Shown here: positions 57,001 to 64,000 of the stretch, piece after piece | How the letters are laid out: the number at the start of each line of letters is the position of its first letter | Numbering within the stretch: position 1 is the first letter of the stretch | Assembly (NCBI GenBank): GCA_943788835.1 | Contig: CALSRU010000004.1 | Span: 304,300-368,299, forward strand | Direction of reading: 5' to 3' | Source of the DNA: an uncultured Pseudomonadales bacterium | GTDB taxonomy: Bacteria; Pseudomonadota; Gammaproteobacteria; Pseudomonadales; UBA7434 | DNA length: 64,000 bases | Position numbers and translations under genes: made by a program | Notes under the pieces: generated by a model | What the model saw: the letters and a program-made list of their open reading frames with translations, nothing else | Databases searched by the model: none | Told to the model about the DNA's origin: nothing

Positions 57001-59024
57001 GTGCAGCAGAGCAAATACCACGCAATAGTATCATCTGGTTGTTAAGTGCCCAGCTGGCGGTGATCATTCCGCTTATGGGGCTTATGAGTTGGTGGATGAT
57101 CGCCTTTTGGCTGTTGTGTGCTGTATGGCGCGTTGCCATGTTTCGAGGTGAGGCAAGTTTTCCAGGAAAAATTGTCCGAGGCACATTGGTAGCGTTAGGC
57201 GGCTTGGGTGTCGCAATATCTTTTAGTGGCTTGGGTAGTTTAGAAATTGCGGTAGCGCTTTTAATTCTTGCGTTTTCTCTTAAGTTAATTGAAGTTCGAA
57301 CTCGACGAGATATGTATTTGGTTTTTTGTCTGGCGCTGTTTATTGTGGCGGCAGCCTTTTTGTTTTCGCAGTCAATATTTCTTGCCATCTATCAGGTTTT
57401 TAGCGTTGTCCTGATTATTACTGCAATGGTGGCGACACAACATTCGTTGTACAACCGCGAACCTGCTTTGGCCATGCGCATGGCTGGCAAGCTTGTTGCG
57501 CAAGCTGTACCAGTGATGATTCTTTTTTTCTTAGTGTTTCCCCGCATTGAGCCAATATGGTCGGTTCCTACCAATGTTCCTTCTGCCGGAATAGGTATGA
57601 GCGATAACATAGAACCGGGTGATATTGCTAAGCTGAATCAATCCGATGAATTGGCGTTTCGTGTCGAATTCGATGGGCCAATGCCGCTACGCGAAGACAT
57701 GTATTGGCGGGGTATGACTTTGTCAAATTTCGATGGGCGCAAATGGTCGGTGGGTTCTTACTTGACAAGAAATCCTGGGTCAGAGAATTTGGCAGCCAAG
57801 TATGAACTCTATGGTGAGCCTCTGCGTTACAAAATGACGATTGAGCCGACCGGCAAAAACTGGCTTTTCATGTTGCCCATTGCAATCCCTATCGATTCAA
57901 CACAGGGGTCTACTATGGCTTTTGTACAGACCGAAGATTTTGCATTGCGTAGCGTAATGGCTTTAGACCGACCTGTCGGTATAGAGGTCGAATCTTACGT
58001 GAATTATAGCGTGGGCCTCAACATAACTGAGGCTCAGAGAGTTGAATACACCAAGCTACCTGCTGGGTTTAACCCGCGCGCGCTGAGCTTCGCTGCAGAC
58101 TTGCGCGAACGTACAGCCTCGCCTCAAGAATACGTTGATCAGTTGTCCAAATATATGCTCGAGCAGGACTTTTATTACACGCTTGAGCCACCAGCATTAG
58201 GTCGTGATACGGTAGATGATTTTATTTTTGGTACCCGGCGTGGTTACTGTGAGCACTATGCTAACGCGTTTGCTTTTTTACTGCGTGCAGCCAATATTCC
58301 AGCACGGGTGGTGGTGGGATATCAGGGAGGGGAAATCAATCCGCATAATATGACTTTAAATGTGAGGCAGTTGGATGCCCACGCTTGGATAGAGTACTGG
58401 CGGGCCGGCTCAGGATGGCTTCGCCTTGATCCGACGTATATTGTGGCACCTGATCGCATTCATTTAGGCTTTGATGGTTCGCTTGAGAGGGATTCGGAAT
58501 TTGCTAATAATAAATTGTTGTCACCGCTCTTCTATAAAAATATGGGGCTCATCAAGGCTTTGCGCCTGCGCTTAGATGCCATCAATTATACGTGGCAGAA
58601 AAAGGTTGTTGGTTTTGGCGCCGACGAGCAGCGAGATGTATTAAACGATTTGCTAGGTGGTGTTACCTCGCTTAAGTTGGGGATATTGGTCGCTGGTATT
58701 TTGCTAATTGTGCTTGGGATCTTGGCACTATGGATACTAAGGGGCGCACGGGGCATCAACTTTTCGCCAGAAAAAATGCTGTATTTAAAATTCTGTAAAA
58801 AAGTTTCGGCTAGGCTCGGTTTGTTCAGGACAAAGTCGGAAACTCCGCAAGCCTTTGCAGAGCGTATTATTGAGAAATATCCGCAAAGTGCTGAGCAGAT
58901 TCGCGCTATCACAACGCAATATAATGAGATCGCCTATGCTGATGAGCGCTCAGCAGCCAATCTTGATCAGCTCAAAGCTTATATCGCGGGCTTTCAGCCG
59001 AGCTTAGCCAGAGCTAAGCTGTAA
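56997..59024 (+). CDS. tgpA: Transglutaminase-like membrane protein TgpA (DUF3488)
   Basis: A 675-residue inner-membrane protein with about six N-terminal membrane helices (about 10-180), a periplasmic transglutaminase domain with triad Cys418 ('RRGYCEHYANAFAFLLRAANIPARVVVGY'), His462 ('DAHAWIEYW') and Asp478 ('LRLDPT'), one more helix (about 560-585) and a C-terminal DUF4129 region. TgpA is essential in P. aeruginosa; the substrate is unknown. It is translationally coupled to DUF58. Confidence 0.93.
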   Translation: MSAAEQIPRNSIIWLLSAQLAVIIPLMGLMSWWMIAFWLLCAVWRVAMFRGEASFPGKIVRGTLVALGGLGVAISFSGLGSLEIAVALLILAFSLKLIEVRTRRDMYLVFCLALFIVAAAFLFSQSIFLAIYQVFSVVLIITAMVATQHSLYNREPALAMRMAGKLVAQAVPVMILFFLVFPRIEPIWSVPTNVPSAGIGMSDNIEPGDIAKLNQSDELAFRVEFDGPMPLREDMYWRGMTLSNFDGRKWSVGSYLTRNPGSENLAAKYELYGEPLRYKMTIEPTGKNWLFMLPIAIPIDSTQGSTMAFVQTEDFALRSVMALDRPVGIEVESYVNYSVGLNITEAQRVEYTKLPAGFNPRALSFAADLRERTASPQEYVDQLSKYMLEQDFYYTLEPPALGRDTVDDFIFGTRRGYCEHYANAFAFLLRAANIPARVVVGYQGGEINPHNMTLNVRQLDAHAWIEYWRAGSGWLRLDPTYIVAPDRIHLGFDGSLERDSEFANNKLLSPLFYKNMGLIKALRLRLDAINYTWQKKVVGFGADEQRDVLNDLLGGVTSLKLGILVAGILLIVLGILALWILRGARGINFSPEKMLYLKFCKKVSARLGLFRTKSETPQAFAERIIEKYPQSAEQIRAITTQYNEIAYADERSAANLDQLKAYIAGFQPSLARAKL

Positions 59025-59224
59025 TCTCCGTTACTGACTTGTGACGAACATTCATCTGTAGTTAAATCGAGTTTATTTTCGTATACATCGGGCGTGTGGC
59101 TTGATGTAATGAGCTGATTGCTTGGTCAGCCGCGAATCTAACTGAGCCAAGCGTCGTCGACCTTTGGCAGCAAGGCCTCTGTTTTTCACGTTCTCAGCGG
59201 TGCAGCTAACTTGTTAATTATCTG

Positions 59225-59254
59225 TTGAGAAAAGTATTAATCTTAACGTATACA
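59225..59254 (+). promoter_or_regulatory. Possible promoter for the DUF1289 gene
   Basis: TTGAGA (59225-59230) and TATACA (59249-59254) with an 18-base spacer, about 50 bases before the start codon. It lies in the 281-base gap after tgpA, which otherwise holds only a GCTGA/TCAGC hairpin near 59111-59128. Confidence 0.35.
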
Positions 59255-59305
59255 TTACTTACGGATTCCTCTGTCGACCGTTTTTATGGTCTGGTGGGTT
59301 AAATT

Positions 59306-59791
59306 ATGAAGCTCTTTCAGCATGTTCAAACGCCTTGTGTAGGTGTCTGTTCTACAGGCATAGGAGACTCAGTGTGCCGAGGCTGCAAGCGTTTCGATTA
59401 TGAGGTGATCCGGTGGAATAGCTACGATGGCAGCCAAAAGTTCTCCATCGACCAGCGTTTGGATCATTTGCTCAGCGGGGTTGTGGCTAATCGGTTGCAT
59501 ATTTTTGATTCACAGCGGCTTGCTGATCAGCTTAAGTTACAGCAAGTTCGTTATGCGAGCTATCGTGACCCCTATTGCTGGCTACACGAGTTGTTGCGTG
59601 CTGGCGCTAGCCAAATAAAAGATACGCAGGACTATGGATTTAATCGACGCGAGCAGGAAGAGCAATGGACATTGCTGCAGTTGCGAGAGCAAATAGATCA
59701 TGAGTTTTATTTGTTGTCGGTGGCCCATTATGAGAGATATATCGTGGCCAACCAATTCAGAGCGCGTCAGGGCAGCGACGATAATCGTTAG
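59306..59791 (+). CDS. DUF1289 protein with C-terminal helical extension
   Basis: A 161-residue protein. The first 35 residues are the DUF1289 motif with Cys11, Cys15, Cys24 and Cys27 ('TPCVGVCSTGIGDSVCRGCKRF'), a likely metal site. Most DUF1289 proteins are 55-80 residues; here about 110 further residues follow, rich in charged and aromatic amino acids and without a motif I know. Function unknown. It is close to and upstream of miaE. Confidence 0.85.
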   Translation: MKLFQHVQTPCVGVCSTGIGDSVCRGCKRFDYEVIRWNSYDGSQKFSIDQRLDHLLSGVVANRLHIFDSQRLADQLKLQQVRYASYRDPYCWLHELLRAGASQIKDTQDYGFNRREQEEQWTLLQLREQIDHEFYLLSVAHYERYIVANQFRARQGSDDNR

Positions 59792-59889
59792 CTAATGCTT
59801 TGGCATTTTATTCCATGCTTGAGTTTAGCGCTGTTTTCGGCGCGACCTGAGCTCCAAGCTTAATCCCAACTTAGTAAGAGTGAAAATAC

Positions 59890-60621
59890 GTGAATGCAAC
59901 TTCTAACAGTGCGGTGTCAAGTAGCGATACAGCTTCGGACGACTATGGTGTTGATTTAATCTCGGTTCGAAGCTTTTTGGGTTGCGCAACACCTTGTTCT
60001 TGGCTTGAGCAGGTTGAGGCTAATCTAGGTCTGCTTTTGATTGATCATGCTAACTGTGAAAAGAAAGCAGCATCGACAGCGCTCAATTTATTGTATAAGT
60101 ATATTGACCGGCCTGAGCTTTTACACAAGCTTTCCAAACTTGCTCGGGAAGAGTTGCGACATTTTGAGCAAGTACTTGAGCAGATGGCGCGATTAGAAAT
60201 TAATTATGAGCATGTTAGCCCTTCACGTTATGCGGCAGGAATGCGCCAGCATGTGGCAACCCATGAGCCTGCAAAACTTGTTGATACGCTAATTGTCAGT
60301 GCGTTTATAGAAGCGCGTTCGTGTGAGCGCTTTGCGCTACTCGTACCGGTGATTAGCGCCATCGACACTGCTCTAGGTAAGTTTTATTTGTCGTTGCTAA
60401 AATCTGAAGCTAGGCACTTTAAAGATTATCTTAGCCTCGCTGGTAGTTATGCCTTGGCGCATAATAATGATATCGAAGCGTCGGCGTTTAAAGGAGTTCC
60501 AGCGAACAAAGGAATGATCGATGTTGAGCAGCGCATCGACCTTTTTGGCGAGATAGAGGCTGATCTAGTGACCGCCCCAGATAGCGAATTCCGCTTTCAT
60601 AGTGGCTCCTTAATTAGCTAA
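59890..60621 (+). CDS. miaE: tRNA 2-methylthio-N6-isopentenyladenosine hydroxylase MiaE
   Basis: Diiron monooxygenase that hydroxylates ms2i6A37 of tRNA. The 243 residues contain the ferritin-like ligands Glu57, Glu88, His91 ('EELRHFEQVLEQM'), Glu141 ('EARSCERFALL'), Glu173 and His176 ('KSEARHFKDYLSLA'). GTG start at 59890. It converges with the ampG-like gene; CTCAAC/GTTGAG after the stop could form a weak hairpin. Confidence 0.95.
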   Translation: MNATSNSAVSSSDTASDDYGVDLISVRSFLGCATPCSWLEQVEANLGLLLIDHANCEKKAASTALNLLYKYIDRPELLHKLSKLAREELRHFEQVLEQMARLEINYEHVSPSRYAAGMRQHVATHEPAKLVDTLIVSAFIEARSCERFALLVPVISAIDTALGKFYLSLLKSEARHFKDYLSLAGSYALAHNNDIEASAFKGVPANKGMIDVEQRIDLFGEIEADLVTAPDSEFRFHSGSLIS

Positions 60622-60677
60622 AGAAACAGCGTCCTCAACGGTTTTCTTCAAAGTTGAGTTGTTGAGTTCTTAACTGG

Positions 60678-62267
60678 TTACCTGGATGCGGGAGTGTCGG
60701 GCGGTTTGAATGCAGGCTCGCGTTCTAGCTGCTTGCTCAGCTTTAATAAAATGAGTAAGGACGGCACCACAGCCAGAGCGGTAAGAATGAAAAATAATGG
60801 CCAGTTGCCCTGCAGCCAGTCAACTAGCTGGCCGCTTGATGAAGCAAAAAAAGTTCGACCCAGTGTTCCCAGTGAAGCCAGCAACGCATATTGAGTTGCG
60901 GTATAGGTTCTGTCGCAAAGAGACGATAAAAATGCAACAAAAGCTACGTTTGACCAAGCCGAGGTAAACCCATCAATGATGACCGTGGTGGCGAAAAGCC
61001 ATTTGATCGGTCCCAGCGAAGCCAATATGGCAAACATGAGGTTGCTGGCCGCCATGGCTATACCGGCCACAAAAAGACCGCGCACAATGCCGAAGCGCAC
61101 CACAAAAGCACCGCTAAGCAGTGAAAATACAACGGTGACACCCCAACTCACTAACTTGGAGTAGTAGGCGATATCAGAATTACTAAATCCAACTTCCCGA
61201 TAAAAGACTAGCGACATTCGGCCTAGAAATGCTTCGCCGATCTTAAATAGTACGATAAATAATAATATTCCTAAGGCGAGTTTGACGCCGTTGCGACTAA
61301 AAAATGCTGCCAGTGGTGCGATAACTGCCGAGGCTAGGGCGGCGCTTAAATAATCGAGTTTATCGAAGTTGTTATCCACTGGTGAGCTCGAGTGAGTAAG
61401 TTTGCTTGTCATCCGATGATTATTACCAATCAATAACATTCCTGACGTTAAAAGACCGGCACCCGCCAGTAATCCCAACGGAACATACCAAGCCGATTCT
61501 TTAATGGTATCGGCAATGCCGGCCCCACCAGATAGCAGCCAAAGGGCGAGTACCAGTGGGCTTGCTGTAGCGGTTAGCGCAAGTAGTTTACGGTAGCTCG
61601 ACTGGCGTTTAGCCGCATTGATATAGTTTTCTCTGACGCCTTGCTGTTTGGCCTGTCGTTTTTGCGTGTCAGGCTCGGGAAAAAAAATCACTAGAGCGGT
61701 AATTGTTAGTAATGCTGGTGCAATCATCCTATACAAGGTAGGCCAGTCGAGAGTGAAATGATCGGCTAATAGAAGAACTACTGCGCCAATGCCTGCATAG
61801 CCGGTCCACCAACCAGCAATTGCCATGGCGGCTCCTACTGACATCAATTCGTTTTCATCTTCAGTTATAGAGTCGATGCGAAATGCATCAATAGCAATGT
61901 CTTGCGTGGCTGAGGCTATAGCAACAACGAGGCAGAGTAATATAGTTAGGCTTGCATTACTGACGGGGTTGGTAGTTGCCACGGCAAGGCAGGCGAGTAT
62001 CATAATAAGCTGGGTTGCTACAATCCAGCTTTTACGCTGGCCGAGGTTGATCCCAAGCGGGCGATGAATTCGGTCAATCAATGGCGACCAAATAAAATTG
62101 ATTGAGTAGGCTGCATAAATGGCACCTGCATAACCAATGCTGGAGCGACTCAGCCCCGCGTCCTTGAGCCAGAGTGTTAGCATTGAGCCGATGACAACCC
62201 ACGGTAGGCCGCTGGCAATACCTAAAACAAAAATACGCAGAGAGCGTGGATCAAAATAATAGTGCAT
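60678..62267 (-). CDS. ampG: AmpG-like muropeptide permease (MFS)
   Basis: A 529-residue major-facilitator transporter with about 12-14 hydrophobic segments. The N terminus 'RIFVLGIASGLPWVVIGSMLTLWLKDAGLSRSSIGYAG' and 'ASATQDIAIDAFRID' are AmpG signatures. AmpG brings anhydro-muropeptides from the periplasm for cell-wall recycling and beta-lactamase signalling. The middle has extra residues between the two halves (about 205-300). It is 60 bases from the batD-like gene on the same strand. Confidence 0.9.
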   Translation of the reverse strand: MHYYFDPRSLRIFVLGIASGLPWVVIGSMLTLWLKDAGLSRSSIGYAGAIYAAYSINFIWSPLIDRIHRPLGINLGQRKSWIVATQLIMILACLAVATTNPVSNASLTILLCLVVAIASATQDIAIDAFRIDSITEDENELMSVGAAMAIAGWWTGYAGIGAVVLLLADHFTLDWPTLYRMIAPALLTITALVIFFPEPDTQKRQAKQQGVRENYINAAKRQSSYRKLLALTATASPLVLALWLLSGGAGIADTIKESAWYVPLGLLAGAGLLTSGMLLIGNNHRMTSKLTHSSSPVDNNFDKLDYLSAALASAVIAPLAAFFSRNGVKLALGILLFIVLFKIGEAFLGRMSLVFYREVGFSNSDIAYYSKLVSWGVTVVFSLLSGAFVVRFGIVRGLFVAGIAMAASNLMFAILASLGPIKWLFATTVIIDGFTSAWSNVAFVAFLSSLCDRTYTATQYALLASLGTLGRTFFASSSGQLVDWLQGNWPLFFILTALAVVPSLLILLKLSKQLEREPAFKPPDTPASR

Positions 62268-62327
62268 AGGTTTCTGGCAGTGGTGATAGGTAAGCGGTGG
62301 ATACGGTAATGCTCTCTGCCAAATAGG

Positions 62328-64000
62328 TCAAGGGATCGTTTTACCATTGGGATAAAGCGGCGGTAAAGTATCTTTGCTATCAGTCGCGACACTTGGCAGG
62401 TTGCGTATAGCGTCACCGAGTAACTCGCCGTTCCAACTTGGCTGATCCTTTGTATCGCTAGGAGCACTGTAGAGCCAAGCGTTGAGATCTTCGCCTGCCT
62501 TGGTGAGTGCTGCACTGCCAATTAAGGCCATGATGGCCTCGCTGCTACGAGCGTGATTAAACGCGTTGTCTGTTGAGAGGTGGCTCATGGAGGATGCACT
62601 GTGGCCAGCGCGTTCATAAGCGTAGGCTTTTAACCATAGGCTTAATGCTTGCTTAGCTGCGGCGGCATTATTATCTGCACAGGCCTGTTGTAATGTGCGG
62701 AGACAAGCGCCGCCGTTGATTGGATTTTTGACGGGGTTTGCCCGTTGATTTGGTCTAGCCTTGCCTGCTATTCGGTTGCGTTTAATCCATAGGGCGCCAG
62801 CTACTACTGTTGCAAGCCAGGCAAGCATTGCCCAAATCGCTATATTACGCCAAAAAGACGTCGGACTTTTATCGTCGGTAGGCTCGATGGTATTTCCTAA
62901 GTCGCTGCGGCCAACGATTGTTTGTGAGCCAGCGCCTGCTGGTGTCGAAGCTTCTGCTCGTTGTGTAGATACGGGCAACGTATTCGTCTTCGCGCTATTG
63001 GGTGCATCGGCAACATAAAAGGTTTTGCTGGGTAAACTTGCGGTTCGTTCCTTTCCCGATTTTGTATCCCACCAGGTTAGCGTTGTTGCGGGTAGCGTAA
63101 AGTTACCAGAGCGTGTGGGTATAAGTGCAAAGGTGTCAACGCGTTTGCCTGCCACACCGCCTTGCCATGGTTGGCTAATGAAAGCCGGTTTTTCTGGATA
63201 GATATTGAGTCCATCAATGGTTGTACTTTTGGGCAGTGGAAGTTGCGCTCCAGCTAAGCCCTCGGCAAAGATCTCGATCGAGCGCGTGAGAGGTTGGCCA
63301 ACAACGGCGTTAGTGTCGCTATCGTCCCATTGCTCGGTTATGGTGAGACTCTCTGCTGGCAACCATGATTTACCCTGCGCGGCAGCGGGAATATCCTTGA
63401 CCAAAAACTTTATAGGGTCTGCGCCCAGTTTTATTTGCCGGCCGCCGGCTAATGAATTTGCGCTAAAGCCGAGGCCAAAACGACTGCGATTTGCGCCAAT
63501 GACCGCGGTGAGTACCTGAGGTTCTATGTTGATGGCGCCGGCTTCTTTAAAAAATAGAGCATAGCGTTTTTCCACTACCTGATAAGTTTGCCCACCGATG
63601 CTGCGTTGATAGGTAACATCTTCGAGTTCTGTAATGTCCGTATTAGGAATTTTTAGCGGGGTGATTTCAGCATTGTTTAACCCGACCCGATAAATAACAC
63701 GAAACGTATAGAGTACCTGCTCGTCGACATAGGCATTGGCTTTATCGGTTTCAGCCTGTACCACCATTGATTGATCATCTAATCGATCCGGTGGTGCTAC
63801 TGGTTCGCGAATAGTGATTGTTATCGGGGCGCTGCTGCGTTTGCGCTGCGTGATAGGTGGAATTGTGAAAGTGCCTACTGCCTTGGGTGCTAACGTAAGT
63901 ACTAGTTTTTGTACCGATTCGGTACGGCCATTCACCATCGAGTATTCACTCTGAGATGATCGATTGACGATAGTAAAATGCTCGTTAATTGCTTGGATAT
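62328..64000 (-). CDS. batD: BatD-like protein, partial (5' end beyond the window)
   Basis: Membrane-anchored BatD ('oxygen tolerance') protein. The frame stays open to the window edge: the codons above Met at 63938 read 'NEHFTIVNRSSQSEYS', family-like, so that Met is not the start. Repeated beta-domain segments ('KAVGTFTIPPI', 'VDEQVLYTFRVIYRVGLNNAEI', 'TRSGNFTLPATTLTWWDTKSG') precede a membrane helix ('NIAIWAMLAWLATVVAGALWI') and a cytoplasmic tail. Bat proteins normally sit with MoxR and von Willebrand proteins; here batABC would lie to the right, while another MoxR set lies 4 kb to the left. Confidence 0.9.
   Translation of the reverse strand, partial: IQAINEHFTIVNRSSQSEYSMVNGRTESVQKLVLTLAPKAVGTFTIPPITQRKRSSAPITITIREPVAPPDRLDDQSMVVQAETDKANAYVDEQVLYTFRVIYRVGLNNAEITPLKIPNTDITELEDVTYQRSIGGQTYQVVEKRYALFFKEAGAINIEPQVLTAVIGANRSRFGLGFSANSLAGGRQIKLGADPIKFLVKDIPAAAQGKSWLPAESLTITEQWDDSDTNAVVGQPLTRSIEIFAEGLAGAQLPLPKSTTIDGLNIYPEKPAFISQPWQGGVAGKRVDTFALIPTRSGNFTLPATTLTWWDTKSGKERTASLPSKTFYVADAPNSAKTNTLPVSTQRAEASTPAGAGSQTIVGRSDLGNTIEPTDDKSPTSFWRNIAIWAMLAWLATVVAGALWIKRNRIAGKARPNQRANPVKNPINGGACLRTLQQACADNNAAAAKQALSLWLKAYAYERAGHSASSMSHLSTDNAFNHARSSEAIMALIGSAALTKAGEDLNAWLYSAPSDTKDQPSWNGELLGDAIRNLPSVATDSKDTLPPLYPNGKTIP

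Noticed and set aside
1-64000. tRNA genes, rRNA, CRISPR arrays, transposases, prophage genes, toxin-antitoxin pairs
   Set aside because: None seen by eye: no regularly spaced repeats, no transposase or integrase motifs, no tRNA T-arm plus acceptor pairs. A tRNAscan or Infernal run would be needed to exclude small RNAs.

Overview
The window looks like chromosomal DNA of an aquatic gammaproteobacterium with Pseudomonas-type gene order (Pseudomonadales/Cellvibrionales-like). The evidence is the flhB-flhA-flhF-fleN-fliA order with motC-motD-parC-parP, the rpsB-to-dnaE envelope block, a leuCD-asd-fimV-truA-trpFBA-accD-folC-dedD-cvpA-purF-metZ block, and phasins with a PhaD-like regulator. The taxon is inferred from gene order only. 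I see no rRNA, tRNA, CRISPR array, insertion sequence or prophage. Almost everything is on the + strand.

Layout. 1-1.2 kb: a YqcC-family gene (-) and a NADAR/YbiA-like gene. 1.4-13.8 kb: flagellar export and regulation (flhB, flhA, flhF, fleN, fliA), an unrecognised ORF, the second stator pair (motC, motD) and the polar-array genes parC and parP plus a DUF2802 gene. 14-33.6 kb: translation and envelope genes (rpsB, tsf, pyrH, frr, uppS, cdsA, dxr, rseP, bamA, skp, lpxD, fabZ, lpxA, lpxB, rnhB, dnaE). 33.7-37.1 kb: an accessory interval with an APC permease, two phasin-like proteins and a PhaD-like TetR regulator, with several simple repeats and hairpins. 37.2-54.7 kb: a LysR regulator divergent from leuCD, then asd, fimV, truA, trpF, trpB, trpA, accD, folC, dedD, cvpA, purF and metZ. 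54.9-59 kb: moxR, DUF58 and tgpA. 59.3-64 kb: a DUF1289 gene, miaE, then ampG-like and batD (partial) on the - strand.

How the parts work together. The first block builds and places a polar flagellum, and two -24/-12 (sigma-54 type) promoter candidates precede flhB and flhA. The second block runs from translation factors through undecaprenyl phosphate, phospholipid and lipid A synthesis to outer-membrane protein assembly. The third makes leucine, threonine/methionine/lysine precursors, tryptophan, malonyl-CoA, folate and purines.

Main oddities. Two conserved genes, bamA and motD, are each broken by one extra T in a T run, and removing one T restores the family sequence exactly. The chemotaxis core (cheY, cheZ, cheA, cheB, cheW) is absent from its usual place although parC and parP remain; an orphan ORF sits there. 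FlhF has lost the GTPase signature motifs except the P-loop. FlhB carries NPEH instead of NPTH. TrpA has Glu at catalytic position 60. FimV lacks a visible LysM domain. leuB and accA are missing from places where related genomes usually have them. I did not find a clearly new multi-gene system; the best candidates for novelty are the orphan ORF with the reduced chemotaxis locus and the degenerate FlhF.
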